DNA of 30,244 nt from UBA5336 sp964412785. Lineage in GTDB: Bacteria; Pseudomonadota; Alphaproteobacteria; Caulobacterales; Hyphomonadaceae. The stretch covers positions 1-30,244 of the forward strand of contig CAYPQD010000027.1 of the NCBI GenBank assembly GCA_964412785.1, in the 5' to 3' direction. A program made the translations under genes and the position numbers. The first letter of the stretch is position 1. The number at the start of each line of letters is the position of its first letter. Below are positions 1 through 8,172 of this stretch, one piece after another. The notes beneath the pieces were generated by a model. It ran no database searches and had not been told where the DNA came from. It saw nothing but the letters and a program-made list of their open reading frames with translations.

Positions 1-196
1 CGCATCGCCGGACTTTACGCTCCTAGCCCTGACGAAAAATCCAAGCGGCCAAGTGATGCAATTTGGTCGGAAAACGCCCTAGACCAATGTGCGCGGATGA
101 AGACCCATCCGCGGCCACGGCGCATGGGGCGCCGACGCGCAGTCGCGCTTGCCCTGCACTGCGAGGGATCGGTTTTGGATCAATGCAACCTGGTAA
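1..196 (+). repeat. Dispersed structured repeat, copy 1 (outer module plus 116-nt core)
   Basis: Bases 1-81 form an outer module that reappears inverted at 24359-24439, with about 70 of 80 positions the same. Bases 81-196 form a 116-nt core that reappears at 24243-24358 with roughly eleven differences. The core holds successive hairpins: CGCGGATG/CATCCGCG (93-114 region), GGCGC/GCGCC (119-133 region), GCGC/GCGC, and GATC-ggttttg-GATC (167-181 region). Its ends are imperfectly inverted (ACCA near the left end, TGGT near the right). Because the window starts at base 1, the outer module may extend further left. No gene for its mobility is visible. It is best described as a REP/BIME-like or MITE-like non-autonomous element; the exact class is not established. 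Confidence 0.85.
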
Positions 197-198
197 CT

Positions 199-216
199 GG
201 TCGGAACCCGCCCTAG
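199..216 (+). repeat. 18-bp direct repeat flanking the copy 1 core
   Basis: Bases 199-216 (GGTCGGAACCCGCCCTAG) match bases 65-82 (GGTCGGAAAACGCCCTAG) at 16 of 18 positions in the same orientation, so the core of copy 1 sits between two near-identical 18-mers. The left one is the inner end of the outer module. The right one could be a target duplication, a partial second outer module, or a leftover of recombination. The same 18-mer, inverted, borders the right side of the copy 2 core. Confidence 0.7.
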
Positions 217-220
217 CGCC

Positions 221-251
221 CGCAGCATGGCTGCCCTGCCGATATGCTGCG
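221..251 (+). other. Perfect 8-bp hairpin upstream of the GNAT gene
   Basis: CGCAGCAT at 221-228 pairs perfectly with ATGCTGCG at 244-251 around a 15-nt loop. It lies between repeat copy 1 and the GNAT start. No T-run follows, so there is no sign of a classical terminator on the plus strand. Its function is unknown. Confidence 0.4.
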
Positions 252-335
252 GCGCAGCAAGCCTGTCGCCCCTATGTTGGTAACCGTTGGGGGTGGCGTA
301 AGCGTGTGGGGGCAAGGGCCTCCGGAGCCTGCAGG

Positions 336-923
336 ATGAGCGAAGGCATCAAGACCCGCCTGAAGGATGGACGGCCGGTTGCCATCCGGCCGATCTCGAT
401 CGATGACGAGGCGCGGCTGCGCACCGGCATTACGGAACTGTCGGACCGCTCGCGATACCTGCGCTTCTTCTCAGGGCTCAAGCGCATGCCTGAGCCGGTG
501 GTGCGCCGGCTGGCGGCTGCCGACGGGCACTATCATGTCGCCTGGGGTGCGATGCTGGACGAGGGGGCGGATGGGCGGGCGATCGGCGCGGCCCATGTGA
601 TGCGCGAGTGCGATGTGCCCGAGGCGGAGCTGGCCTTCGCGGTCATAGACGAATTCCACGCCCAGGGTCTGGCGCGGATGCTGATCGGCTGCTGCCTTGT
701 GCAGGCTCGGGCGGAGGGCGTACGCGAACTCAGTGCCGAAGTGCTGTCTGAGAACGCCGGGGCGCGGCGGCTGATGCGCTATCTTGGCGCTGCCGGCCAG
801 CACGCGGCCGGGCCGGTCATCCGCTATCACGTGGCGCTTGATACCGCGCTGGCGACGTTGCGGGGCGATAAGGCGGCCGGGCCGCTGGTCGCCCGACTGG
901 AAGGCTGCGCGAGGGCCGCCTAG
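336..923 (+). CDS. GNAT family N-acetyltransferase
   Basis: A 195-residue protein with a single GNAT fold, expected to transfer an acetyl group from acetyl-CoA to an amine. The start is taken at ATG 336 because the family match begins there (RLKDGRPVAIRPI); the open frame continues upstream to 63, but that part crosses repeat copy 1 and looks non-coding. The acetyl-CoA loop is visible as DEFHAQGLARML around residues 106-117, followed by the helix and the late strand containing ENAGARRLMRYLG. Overall it resembles the GNAT domain found in Pat-type protein lysine acetyltransferases, but the nucleotide-binding half of Pat is absent, so the substrate is unknown. It converges on sdhB, and the two genes share a CTAG at 920-923 that contains both stop codons. 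Confidence 0.8.
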   Translation: MSEGIKTRLKDGRPVAIRPISIDDEARLRTGITELSDRSRYLRFFSGLKRMPEPVVRRLAAADGHYHVAWGAMLDEGADGRAIGAAHVMRECDVPEAELAFAVIDEFHAQGLARMLIGCCLVQARAEGVRELSAEVLSENAGARRLMRYLGAAGQHAAGPVIRYHVALDTALATLRGDKAAGPLVARLEGCARAA

Positions 924-1702
924 GCGACCCGCTCGACCATCATGGACTTGATCCGGGCAATCGCCTTGGCCGGGTTGAGGCCCTTTGGACAAACCTGTGC
1001 GCAATTCATGATGGTGTGGCAACGGTAGAGCTTGAACGGGTCTTCCAAGTCATCCAGACGCTCGCCAGTCGCCTCATCGCGCGAGTCGATGAGCCAGCGA
1101 TAGGCCTGCAGCAAGGCGGCGGGCCCGAGATACTTGTCGCCATTCCACCAATAGGACGGGCAGGACGTCGAACAACAGGCGCACAGAATGCACTCATAGA
1201 GCCCGTCAAGCTGCGCGCGGTCGGCCTCCGACTGTTTCCACTCGCGCTCCGGCGCCGGCGTGTCGGTCTTCAGATAGGGCTGGATATAGGCGTGCTGGGC
1301 ATAGAAATTGGTGAGGTCGGGGATGAGGTCGCGGACCACCGGCAGGTGCGGCAGGGGGGCGATGGTGATGGTCGAGCCAGCGACCTCGTCCCACCCCTTG
1401 GTGCAGGCAATGGAGTTGTGTCCGCCAATATTCATTGAGCAGGAGCCGCACACGCCCTCACGGCAGGACCTTCGGAAGGCGAGGGTCGGGTCGATGGTAT
1501 TCTTGATCCAGAACAGCACGTCGAGAACCATGGGGCCGCAGCGGTCGAGGTCGACCCAATAGCTGTCCCAGCGGGGATTGCCGCCGTCTTCAGGGCTGTA
1601 GCGGTAGATCCGGAACTTCTTCAGTCGCTTTGCGCCGTCAGGCTTGGGCCATGTGCGACCTGTGCCGATTTTTGAATTGCGCGGAAGCGTCAGCTCAACC
1701 AT
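920..1702 (-). CDS. sdhB: Succinate dehydrogenase iron-sulfur subunit SdhB
   Basis: A 260-residue iron-sulfur subunit of complex II, carrying electrons from SdhA to the membrane quinone site. The cluster ligands are all visible: the [2Fe-2S] cluster uses C80, C85, C88 and C100 (SCREGVCGSCSM); the [4Fe-4S] cluster uses C171, C174, C177 and C238; the [3Fe-4S] cluster uses C181, C228 and C234. Length and the order of the plant-type ferredoxin and alpha-helical ferredoxin domains are normal for alphaproteobacteria. It is the last gene of the sdhC-sdhD-sdhA-orf-sdhB run and is 123 bp from the preceding membrane-protein gene. Its 3' end overlaps the convergent GNAT gene by 4 bp. Confidence 0.97.
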   Translation of the reverse strand: MVELTLPRNSKIGTGRTWPKPDGAKRLKKFRIYRYSPEDGGNPRWDSYWVDLDRCGPMVLDVLFWIKNTIDPTLAFRRSCREGVCGSCSMNIGGHNSIACTKGWDEVAGSTITIAPLPHLPVVRDLIPDLTNFYAQHAYIQPYLKTDTPAPEREWKQSEADRAQLDGLYECILCACCSTSCPSYWWNGDKYLGPAALLQAYRWLIDSRDEATGERLDDLEDPFKLYRCHTIMNCAQVCPKGLNPAKAIARIKSMMVERVA

Positions 1703-1825
1703 CGCGAAACAACCCTCATCCTGAAGCGACTAACACACCTGTAGTAAATGTAGCCGTAGCGGCCGGACGGCAAAGGGGAAGCCGGTCGGCGGACCGATAT
1801 GCCGCAGGCGCGAAGACGCGCCGGC

Positions 1826-2758
1826 TTATTCGAACACCAATGCCTGGTCGGCGAGGCCGCCGCCGCGCGGGTCAGTGTTGACCGCCCGCGAGGGCACGCC
1901 GCCCCAGACATAGCTGATGCTGCCATAGAGCAGCAGGAGGACGAAGTAGAAGATCGCCACGGGCGCGAGGAAGCCAGGCGACAGCATGGCTGCGGCCGCG
2001 TCGCCGGCCTCCATTGCCTCGATCATCGCCGGGTTGTTCATCATTACCCCGAACATGGCTGCGCCGAAAACGAGGTAGAGCAAGAACAGCGCGAGGATGG
2101 CGCCGAGCGCGATCACCAGGAAGGCGCCGAACATCGGCCAGAACCGTCCCTTCGTCGCGCCCCAGGCCCTGAAGAAGCTGATCCGTTGGTCGCGGATGGT
2201 GATCGCGGCGGCCGGCGACAGGCGCGTGCCGTAATATATCGCGAAGGCGAAATAGGCGATGAACAGGATGACCGCCAAGACGCCGATGCCGGCACCGATC
2301 TCGCCGCCGATGGCCGCACCGATGCCGCCGAGCAGAACGGCGATCAGGATGGTGAACAGCAGGTAGGAGACGATCAGTACGCCGGCCCAGATCAGGTAGA
2401 CCATGATGAGGCGCAGCTCGTCGGATCCGAAGCGGATCGAGAAGCCCTCGCCGCGCACATAGCGGCGAAGGATACTGGCCTCGATGGCCGACGCAAAAAG
2501 TATGTAGAGCACGATCTGGACAAGATACATCACCACGACGCTGCCGCCGAGGCGCATGATGTCATCCGGGTCGGCATAGGGGTCCATGCTGACGGCCATC
2601 AGGCTGGCAAATGTGTTGCCGAAGAAGATGAAAGTGATCGCAAATATCGCAATCGCGCCGAGGGCATAGGCGAGGAGGTATTTCCAGAAGAAACCCTTCG
2701 GGCCATCAACCCGTGCGAAATGCATGAGCGCACTGTCGAATGTAAAGCGGTCTTCCAT
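1826..2758 (-). CDS. Polytopic membrane protein of unknown function inside the sdh operon
   Basis: A 310-residue protein that I cannot assign to a named family. It has a short cytosolic lead (MEDRFTFDSALMHF) and about six hydrophobic stretches, near residues 25-47, 72-95, 117-146, 152-178, 205-235 and 262-285. Several are glycine- and alanine-rich, for example GGIGAAIGGEIGAGIG. No cofactor, ATP-binding or catalytic motif is visible. The start is supported by GGAGG seven bases before the ATG. It lies between sdhA and sdhB on the same strand, with gaps of 144 and 123 bp, so it is probably cotranscribed. A role in complex II assembly or membrane organisation is possible but is only inference from position. 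Confidence 0.8.
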   Translation of the reverse strand: MEDRFTFDSALMHFARVDGPKGFFWKYLLAYALGAIAIFAITFIFFGNTFASLMAVSMDPYADPDDIMRLGGSVVVMYLVQIVLYILFASAIEASILRRYVRGEGFSIRFGSDELRLIMVYLIWAGVLIVSYLLFTILIAVLLGGIGAAIGGEIGAGIGVLAVILFIAYFAFAIYYGTRLSPAAAITIRDQRISFFRAWGATKGRFWPMFGAFLVIALGAILALFLLYLVFGAAMFGVMMNNPAMIEAMEAGDAAAAMLSPGFLAPVAIFYFVLLLLYGSISYVWGGVPSRAVNTDPRGGGLADQALVFE

Positions 2759-2902
2759 GGGCCAGCCTCCCTCCCTCGTGCAATCAACACACGCTGCCTT
2801 GTGCCCGGGAAATCCCCCACCGACAATCCCGGAAATGTGACAGCGCGCGGCGACAGCCCCGCTCCTGTTACTTCACCAGCCTTCGCCCGGGGCGAGAGCG
2901 CG

Positions 2903-4690
2903 TCAGTAAACCCTGGCCTTGGGCTCGATATAGGCGATCTCGTTGGACATGGTGAAGTCATGGATCGGCCGGTAATCGATCGAGACGCGTCCGGCCTCGT
3001 CCACCCAGGCGAGGGTGTGTTTCATCCAGTTCGCATCGTCGCGATCGGCATGGTCCTCACGGGCGTGGGCGCCCCGGCTCTCGGTGCGATTGGCGGCAGA
3101 ATTCACGGTAACGGCCGCCTGGACGATCAGATTGTCGAACTCCAGCGCCTCGATGAGATCGGTGTTCCAGATCCTTCCGCGGTCCTTCACATCGATTCCG
3201 GGCAGGCGGCTGAAGACTTCGTCGATCTTCTCAACGCCCTCGCGCAGGACATCGCCGGTGCGGAACACCGCGCAATTGGACTGCATCGCCTTCTGCATGT
3301 CGAGCCGAAGCCGCGCCACCGGCTGGTCGCCAGACGCATGGCGGATTCGGTCGAAGCGGGCGAGATGTCGGTCGGTCGAGGCGTCGGTGAGCGCCGGCTG
3401 GCTGGCACCGGCCTCGACCGCCTCGCCGCAGCGCAGGCCGGCAGCGCGGCCGAAGACGACAAGGTCAATCAGGGAGTTGGAACCGAGGCGATTGGCGCCG
3501 TGGACCGACACGCAGGCTGCCTCGCCGACAGCCATCAGGCCCGGCACCACATGGTCCGGATCGCCCTTCGCCTTGGTCAGTACCTCGCCATGATAATTGG
3601 TCGGGATGCCGCCCATGTTGTAATGAACGGTCGGCAGCACAGGGATTGGCTGCCTGGTGACATCGACGCCGGCAAAGATGCGCGCGGTCTCGGAAATGCC
3701 GGGGAGGCGTTCGGCGAGGGTCGCCGGCGGCAGATGGTCGAGGTGGAGGTGGATGTGGTCGCCCTCCTCGCCGACACCGCGCCCCTCGCGGATTTCCACC
3801 GTCATGGCGCGCGAGACAACATCGCGTGAGGCCAGATCCTTGGCGGAGGGAGCATAACGCTCCATGAAGCGTTCGCCCTCGGAATTGGTGAGATAGCCGC
3901 CCTCGCCGCGGGCGCCCTCGGTGATCAGGCAGCCGGCGCCATAGATGCCGGTGGGATGGAACTGGACAAATTCCATGTCCTGCAGCGGCAGGCCGGCGCG
4001 CAGCACCATGGCGTTTCCGTCACCGGTGCAGGTGTGGGCCGAAGTGCAGGAGAAATAGGCGCGGCCATAGCCGCCGGTGGCGAGGATGGTGCGCTGGGCG
4101 CGGAAGCGGTGGAGCGTGCCGTCGTCGAGCTTCCAGGCGGTGACGCCGCGGCAAGCGCCGTCCTCATCCATGATGAGGTCCATGGCGAAGTACTCGATGA
4201 AGAACTCCGTGTCATTCTTCAGCGCCTGACCGTAAAGGGTGTGCAGCATGGCATGGCCGGTACGGTCGGCGGCGGCGCAGGTGCGCTGCACCGAACCCTC
4301 GCCATAATTGCGGGTCATGCCACCGAAGGCGCGCTGGTAGATCTTGCCTTCCTCGGTGCGCGAGAATGGCATGCCCCAGTGTTCCAGCTCGTAGACCGCC
4401 GCCGGCGCGTTCTTGCAGAGATATTCGATCGCGTCCTGGTCGCCCAGCCAGTCGGACCCCTTGACCGTGTCATACATGTGCCAGCGCCAGTCATCCTCAC
4501 TCATGTTCCCGAGCGAGGCGGCGATGCCGCCCTGGGCGGCGACGGTGTGAGAGCGGGTCGGGAAGACCTTGGTGATGCAGGCGGTGCGCAGGCCGGCCTG
4601 GGCAGCGCCAAGCGCCGCGCGCAGGCCGGAGCCGCCGGCGCCGACCACGACGACGTCATAGGTGTGATCGGTCCACGTGTAATCGCTCAT
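2903..4690 (-). CDS. sdhA: Succinate dehydrogenase flavoprotein subunit SdhA
   Basis: A 595-residue flavoprotein that oxidises succinate to fumarate on the cytoplasmic face of complex II. The N-terminal dinucleotide fold is VVVGAGGSGLRA at about residues 14-25. H48 in RSHTVAAQGG is the expected covalent FAD attachment histidine. The FAD/substrate segments FVQFHPTGIYGAG and NRLGSNSLIDLVVFGRAAG are present, and the C-terminal part carries RTESRGAHAREDHADRDD typical of SdhA. The start is put at ATG 4690, with an upstream AGG nine bases away; a TTG three codons further out (4699) is also in frame. It follows sdhD with a 44-bp gap. Length is normal for the family. Confidence 0.97.
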   Translation of the reverse strand: MSDYTWTDHTYDVVVVGAGGSGLRAALGAAQAGLRTACITKVFPTRSHTVAAQGGIAASLGNMSEDDWRWHMYDTVKGSDWLGDQDAIEYLCKNAPAAVYELEHWGMPFSRTEEGKIYQRAFGGMTRNYGEGSVQRTCAAADRTGHAMLHTLYGQALKNDTEFFIEYFAMDLIMDEDGACRGVTAWKLDDGTLHRFRAQRTILATGGYGRAYFSCTSAHTCTGDGNAMVLRAGLPLQDMEFVQFHPTGIYGAGCLITEGARGEGGYLTNSEGERFMERYAPSAKDLASRDVVSRAMTVEIREGRGVGEEGDHIHLHLDHLPPATLAERLPGISETARIFAGVDVTRQPIPVLPTVHYNMGGIPTNYHGEVLTKAKGDPDHVVPGLMAVGEAACVSVHGANRLGSNSLIDLVVFGRAAGLRCGEAVEAGASQPALTDASTDRHLARFDRIRHASGDQPVARLRLDMQKAMQSNCAVFRTGDVLREGVEKIDEVFSRLPGIDVKDRGRIWNTDLIEALEFDNLIVQAAVTVNSAANRTESRGAHAREDHADRDDANWMKHTLAWVDEAGRVSIDYRPIHDFTMSNEIAYIEPKARVY

Positions 4691-4734
4691 CTTGTCCAAC
4701 CTCGTTCACGGCGCGCCCACCTGCGGGCGGTGTC

Positions 4735-5121
4735 TCAGCTCGCGACCCAGATCTTCAGGACCGCCATGGCGCAGGCAGCGAACAGGATGATCGCAAAGAA
4801 GCTGTTCGCGATCAGCGCGGCCTGCCGCAGGCCATGTCCCTGAATATAGTCCTCGATCACGACCTGGAGGCCGAGCCGCATGTGGAAGAATGCCGCAGCG
4901 CACAGAAGGATCAGGGCCACCGCGTTCCAGGGAGCGGCGATCCAGGCAAGGGCGCTGTCATAGCCTGCGTCGACGGCAAACAGGGCGGAGATCACGAACC
5001 AGGGCACAAGCACGACGAGAGCGATCGCGGTGACGCGCTGCTTGATGAAATGATTGACCCCGTCCTTGGCGGAACCGAGGCCGCGGGCGGTGGCGGTCGG
5101 AGTGCGGTATCGGGCTGACAT
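4735..5121 (-). CDS. sdhD: Succinate dehydrogenase membrane anchor subunit SdhD
   Basis: A 128-residue hydrophobic subunit that, with SdhC, anchors complex II in the inner membrane and binds heme b and ubiquinone. Three membrane spans are visible, near residues 31-52, 64-86 and 101-125. The motif FFHMRLGLQVVIEDY places H80 in the usual heme-region position, and D91-Y92 match the acid-tyrosine pair that lines the quinone site in the E. coli enzyme. The N-terminal GSAKDGVNHFIKQRVTA is typical of alphaproteobacterial SdhD. It begins 18 bp after the sdhC stop and is followed by sdhA. Confidence 0.93.
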   Translation of the reverse strand: MSARYRTPTATARGLGSAKDGVNHFIKQRVTAIALVVLVPWFVISALFAVDAGYDSALAWIAAPWNAVALILLCAAAFFHMRLGLQVVIEDYIQGHGLRQAALIANSFFAIILFAACAMAVLKIWVAS

Positions 5122-5139
5122 GGTTGCAGGCGGGCCTCC

Positions 5140-5541
5140 TCAGCCGAGTGTGTAGGCCAGCGCCCACAGGCCCACGGCCACGGCGACGGCAAAGATGAAG
5201 TTGAACACGCTGACAGCGCTTGCGACCCCCGGTGAGAAGCCGATGCCCGGCCCGTCCCACAACAGGTGGCGGATGCCATTGGCAAAATGGTAGGCGACCG
5301 CCAACGTCCACAGGAACAGGAGTGCCTGTCCGGGGATCGAGGCCATGAGGCTGGTGACCGTGGCATAGGCCGCTGGCCCCATCGCCGCGGAGACCAGCCA
5401 GGCGGTCAGGACAAGGCTGCCGGCGTAGAGGCCGATGCCGGTCGCCCGGTGCATGATCGATGCGGCCATGGTCCAGTGCCAGCGCCAGACCTGAAGGTGC
5501 GGCGACAGGGGTCTTGAATCATCCCAGCCTGTTCCTGCCAT
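5140..5541 (-). CDS. sdhC: Succinate dehydrogenase cytochrome b556 subunit SdhC
   Basis: A 133-residue, three-helix membrane subunit. The start at ATG 5541 is supported by GAGG seven bases upstream and by the family-typical opening RPLSPHLQVWRW; the open frame extends far upstream but overlaps the divergent peptidase gene. The SdhC signature SIMHRATG is at residues 28-35, with S28 and R32 in the quinone-site positions. H85 in YHFANGIRHLLWD is the expected axial heme ligand. It is the first gene of the sdh operon and is divergent from the DUF885 gene, with 83 bp between their starts. Confidence 0.95.
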   Translation of the reverse strand: MAGTGWDDSRPLSPHLQVWRWHWTMAASIMHRATGIGLYAGSLVLTAWLVSAAMGPAAYATVTSLMASIPGQALLFLWTLAVAYHFANGIRHLLWDGPGIGFSPGVASAVSVFNFIFAVAVAVGLWALAYTLG

Positions 5542-5624
5542 GTTTCGGCCTCGCTTGCGCTTTAGTTTAGCCAATGGTTCTAAGAGGGTCGCAAGCGCTG
5601 TCAACGCGGCAGGGAGAGCAGAAC
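5542..5624. promoter_or_regulatory. Divergent promoter region between sdhC and the DUF885 peptidase gene
   Basis: These 83 bp separate two divergent start codons, so promoters for both directions should lie here or inside the flanking genes. On the minus strand a perfect -35 hexamer TTGACA is at 5604-5599, pointing at sdhC, but the hexamer 17 bases downstream (AGAACC) is a poor -10. No clear plus-strand promoter is seen. Ribosome-binding sequences are GAGG for sdhC and AGGGAGA for the peptidase gene. Confidence 0.45.
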
Positions 5625-7421
5625 ATGACCAGCTGGAGGCGCCTATTTGCCGCGGCGGCCATCGCGGCGCTCTCGCCCAATGCCGGGCTTCCGGCCATGG
5701 CAGAGCCGCCCGTGACAGTGACAGAGAGCGATCCGCTGGACCGGCTGATTGACGCCTATGCGGCACTGCATGCCGATCTCGACCCGTCGGAGGCTGCACG
5801 CAATGCCGGCCGCCCTGTGGCACACTGGCCGAGCGTACGCCCGGAGCGCCTTGCCGGACAGGCCCGCCGGGCGGAAGCGCTGCGACTGGAGCTGCAGCGG
5901 CTCGACACCGCGCGCCGGATCGACGCGTCCATCCTGGACAGGCTGTTGCAGCGGCTTGTCGACGCGGTGGCGTTTGATGCCGCGCGCGTACCGTTCACCG
6001 GCGACCATGGCTTCCATTCCGAGCCCGTGTTCGCAGCGATGCGCACGCGGGTTCGCAATGAGGAGGACGCGCGCGCCTGGATCGCCAGGCTGGAGGACCT
6101 GCCGCGTTATTTCGCCGAGCATGTGGGCAATATGCGCCGCGGCATCGAGACGGGCTGGACGGCCCATGGCGACCCGCTGGCGACGACGCTCGACCAGGTG
6201 CGTGAGCAGGTTGTCGAACGTCCGGCAGACAGCGACCTGTTCGCGCCGCTGACCCGCCTGCCGGAGAGCCTGCCGGCGGACACCCGCCTGGCGCTGCGCA
6301 CTGAGGGAGAGGAGGCTGTGCGCGGCGCAATTGCGGCCTATGCGGACCTGCTGCATTTCCTCGAAAGCGAGTACGCTCCGCATGCCCGGGCGACACCGGG
6401 CCTTGCCTCCCTGCCGGGCGGACGGCGCGCCTACGCCGCTGCGGTGGCAGACCATACCGCGGGCGCGGGTTACACGCCTGAGGAAATTCATGCGCTCGGC
6501 AAGACGGAGGTTGCGCGCATCCGTGCGGAGATGGACGCGATCGTCCGCGAGACCGGCTTTGGCGGCGAGTTCGGTGATTTCATCCGGTACCTGCGGACCG
6601 ACGCGCAATTCTACGCCCGCACGCCCGATGACCTGCTGGAGAAGGCGTCTGCCATCGCCAAGCGGCTCGACGGCATCCTGCCGCGCTATTTCACCCGCCT
6701 TCCGCGCCTGCCCTACGGCGTGTCGCCGGTGCCGGCGAGCATCGCCCCGGGCTACACCACCGGGCGCTATGCGCAGGGCGATGCGCGCGATGGCCGGGCT
6801 GGCGCCTATCTTGTCAACACCTACAGGCTCGACCAGCGCCCGCTCTACGAACTGCCGGCGCTGACGGCCCATGAGGCGGTGCCGGGCCACCATTTGCAGA
6901 TCGCCCTGGCGCAGGAGCTGCGCCATGTCCCGGAATACCGCCGCCGTTATTATGCGACGGCCTTCGGCGAGGGCTGGGCACTCTATGCCGAACGCCTTGC
7001 CGGAGAGGCGGGGATCTACCGCACACCCTATGAGCGGTTCGGGGCGCTGAGCTATGAAATGTGGCGGGCCTGCCGTCTCGTCGCCGATACCGGCCTGCAC
7101 TGGTATGGCTGGAGCCGAGAGCAGGCCGAACGCTGTTTCCAGGAGAATACTGCCCTGTCACCGCTCAACATCCAAATCGAGGTGACACGGTATATCGGAT
7201 GGCCCGGACAGGCGACGGCCTACAAGATCGGCGAGCTCAAGATCCGGGCATTGCGCGCCCGGGCCGAGGCCGAACTGGGTCCGGCATTCGACCTGCGCGG
7301 GTTCCACGACCACCTCCTGGCCGACGGCTCGGTGCCGCTTTCGGTGCTTGATGACCGCCTCACCCGGTGGATTGCGTCGGAGCGCGCCGGCGTGCCTGAA
7401 ACCGGCGGGACGGCGCCTTGA
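5625..7421 (+). CDS. Exported DUF885 family metallopeptidase-like protein
   Basis: A 598-residue protein with a signal peptide (WRRLFAAAAIAALSPNAGLPAMA, predicted cleavage after A26), hence probably periplasmic. The body matches the DUF885 family. The likely zinc-binding segment is TAHEAVPGHHLQ, with H416, E417, H422 and H423, followed by FGEGWALYAE with E449. This is not a classical HExxH; the second histidine is displaced, as is usual in DUF885. Other family features are GYTPEEIHALG (residues 282-292) and the YTTGRYAQGD segment. The start at ATG 5625 is chosen over an in-frame upstream codon at 5574 because it gives a good signal peptide and follows AGGGAGA. The stop overlaps the start of the next gene. 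The true substrates are unknown; cleavage of peptides is the family-based expectation. Confidence 0.88.
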   Translation: MTSWRRLFAAAAIAALSPNAGLPAMAEPPVTVTESDPLDRLIDAYAALHADLDPSEAARNAGRPVAHWPSVRPERLAGQARRAEALRLELQRLDTARRIDASILDRLLQRLVDAVAFDAARVPFTGDHGFHSEPVFAAMRTRVRNEEDARAWIARLEDLPRYFAEHVGNMRRGIETGWTAHGDPLATTLDQVREQVVERPADSDLFAPLTRLPESLPADTRLALRTEGEEAVRGAIAAYADLLHFLESEYAPHARATPGLASLPGGRRAYAAAVADHTAGAGYTPEEIHALGKTEVARIRAEMDAIVRETGFGGEFGDFIRYLRTDAQFYARTPDDLLEKASAIAKRLDGILPRYFTRLPRLPYGVSPVPASIAPGYTTGRYAQGDARDGRAGAYLVNTYRLDQRPLYELPALTAHEAVPGHHLQIALAQELRHVPEYRRRYYATAFGEGWALYAERLAGEAGIYRTPYERFGALSYEMWRACRLVADTGLHWYGWSREQAERCFQENTALSPLNIQIEVTRYIGWPGQATAYKIGELKIRALRARAEAELGPAFDLRGFHDHLLADGSVPLSVLDDRLTRWIASERAGVPETGGTAP

Positions 7422-8149
7422 AGCTGACCATCATAGAGACCGGGCAGGTGCCTGCCCCGATCCGTGCAGACTGGCCCGACTACCCGGCAATGTTCGCCAG
7501 CCTCCTGGGCGAGGCTGACCCGTCGCTGGCATTCGAGACAGTGGCGCTGGAACGGGGCGCGCCGCTGCCGGACCCGGCGGGCCTTGATGCGGTTTTGCTC
7601 ACCGGCTCGCCGGCCGGGGTCTATGACCCGGAGCCGTGGATCGCGCCTCTTCTCGACTTCATCCGCTGGGCGGCGGCGGAGGGCACCCCTGCGATCGGCA
7701 TCTGTTTTGGCCACCAGGCGATGGCGCAGGCGTTTGGCGGCAAGGTCGTCAAGTCGGACAAGGGCTGGGGCGTCGGACGCCACGTTTACGACAGGGTTGC
7801 GCCGGCGCCGTGGATGGGCGAGCCCCCTCCGGAACGCCTTGCCCTTCTGGTCAGTCACCAGGATCAGGTGGTGGCTGCGCCGCCGGGTGCCAGCGTGCTC
7901 GCCCGCTCCGATTTCACCCCCTATGCCGCCCTGTCCTACGCGGCCGGGCCGGCGATCAGCTTCCAGGGCCATCCGGAGTTCACGCCCGCCTATGCGCAGG
8001 CGCTCTACGGGCTTCGCCGCGCGGCGCTGGGGCCGCGCCATGACGAGGCTATCGCGTCGCTTGAGGCACCTCTCGATAGCGGGCGCGTCGCCGCCTGGAT
8101 GACCACGTTCCTGCACTGTGCCCGCGCGGCGCGGCCACGCTCCCGCTGA
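7418..8149 (+). CDS. Class I glutamine amidotransferase-like protein
   Basis: A 243-residue free-standing amidotransferase domain of the GMP-synthase type (GATase1). The catalytic triad is visible: nucleophile C96 in GICFGHQ, and H185 with E187 in FQGHPEF. The oxyanion loop LLTGSPAGVYD is at residues 60-70. The protein starts naturally as MKLTIIETGQ, which requires a TTG start codon at 7418 overlapping the stop of the preceding peptidase gene (TTGA), so translational coupling is likely. There is no synthetase domain, so it could hydrolyse a gamma-glutamyl substrate such as a gamma-glutamyl-polyamine or peptide rather than feed ammonia to a partner. The exact substrate cannot be told from sequence. 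Confidence 0.87.
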   Translation: MKLTIIETGQVPAPIRADWPDYPAMFASLLGEADPSLAFETVALERGAPLPDPAGLDAVLLTGSPAGVYDPEPWIAPLLDFIRWAAAEGTPAIGICFGHQAMAQAFGGKVVKSDKGWGVGRHVYDRVAPAPWMGEPPPERLALLVSHQDQVVAAPPGASVLARSDFTPYAALSYAAGPAISFQGHPEFTPAYAQALYGLRRAALGPRHDEAIASLEAPLDSGRVAAWMTTFLHCARAARPRSR

Positions 8150-8172
8150 CGCGGGATGACCAGCGCTAAAGT

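Noticed and set aside
63..335. N-terminal extension of the GNAT gene back to 63
   Set aside because: It would translate repeat copy 1 and unrelated sequence; the family similarity begins at 336.
1799..3829. A 676-codon plus-strand open frame across the sdh region
   Set aside because: It lies antisense to sdhA and the membrane-protein gene, is rich in Arg, Asp, Gly and His with no recognisable domain, and is the usual GC-rich shadow of a real gene.
5643..7100. A 485-codon minus-strand open frame under the DUF885 gene
   Set aside because: The plus-strand product has a signal peptide and family motifs; the minus product is compositionally biased with none.
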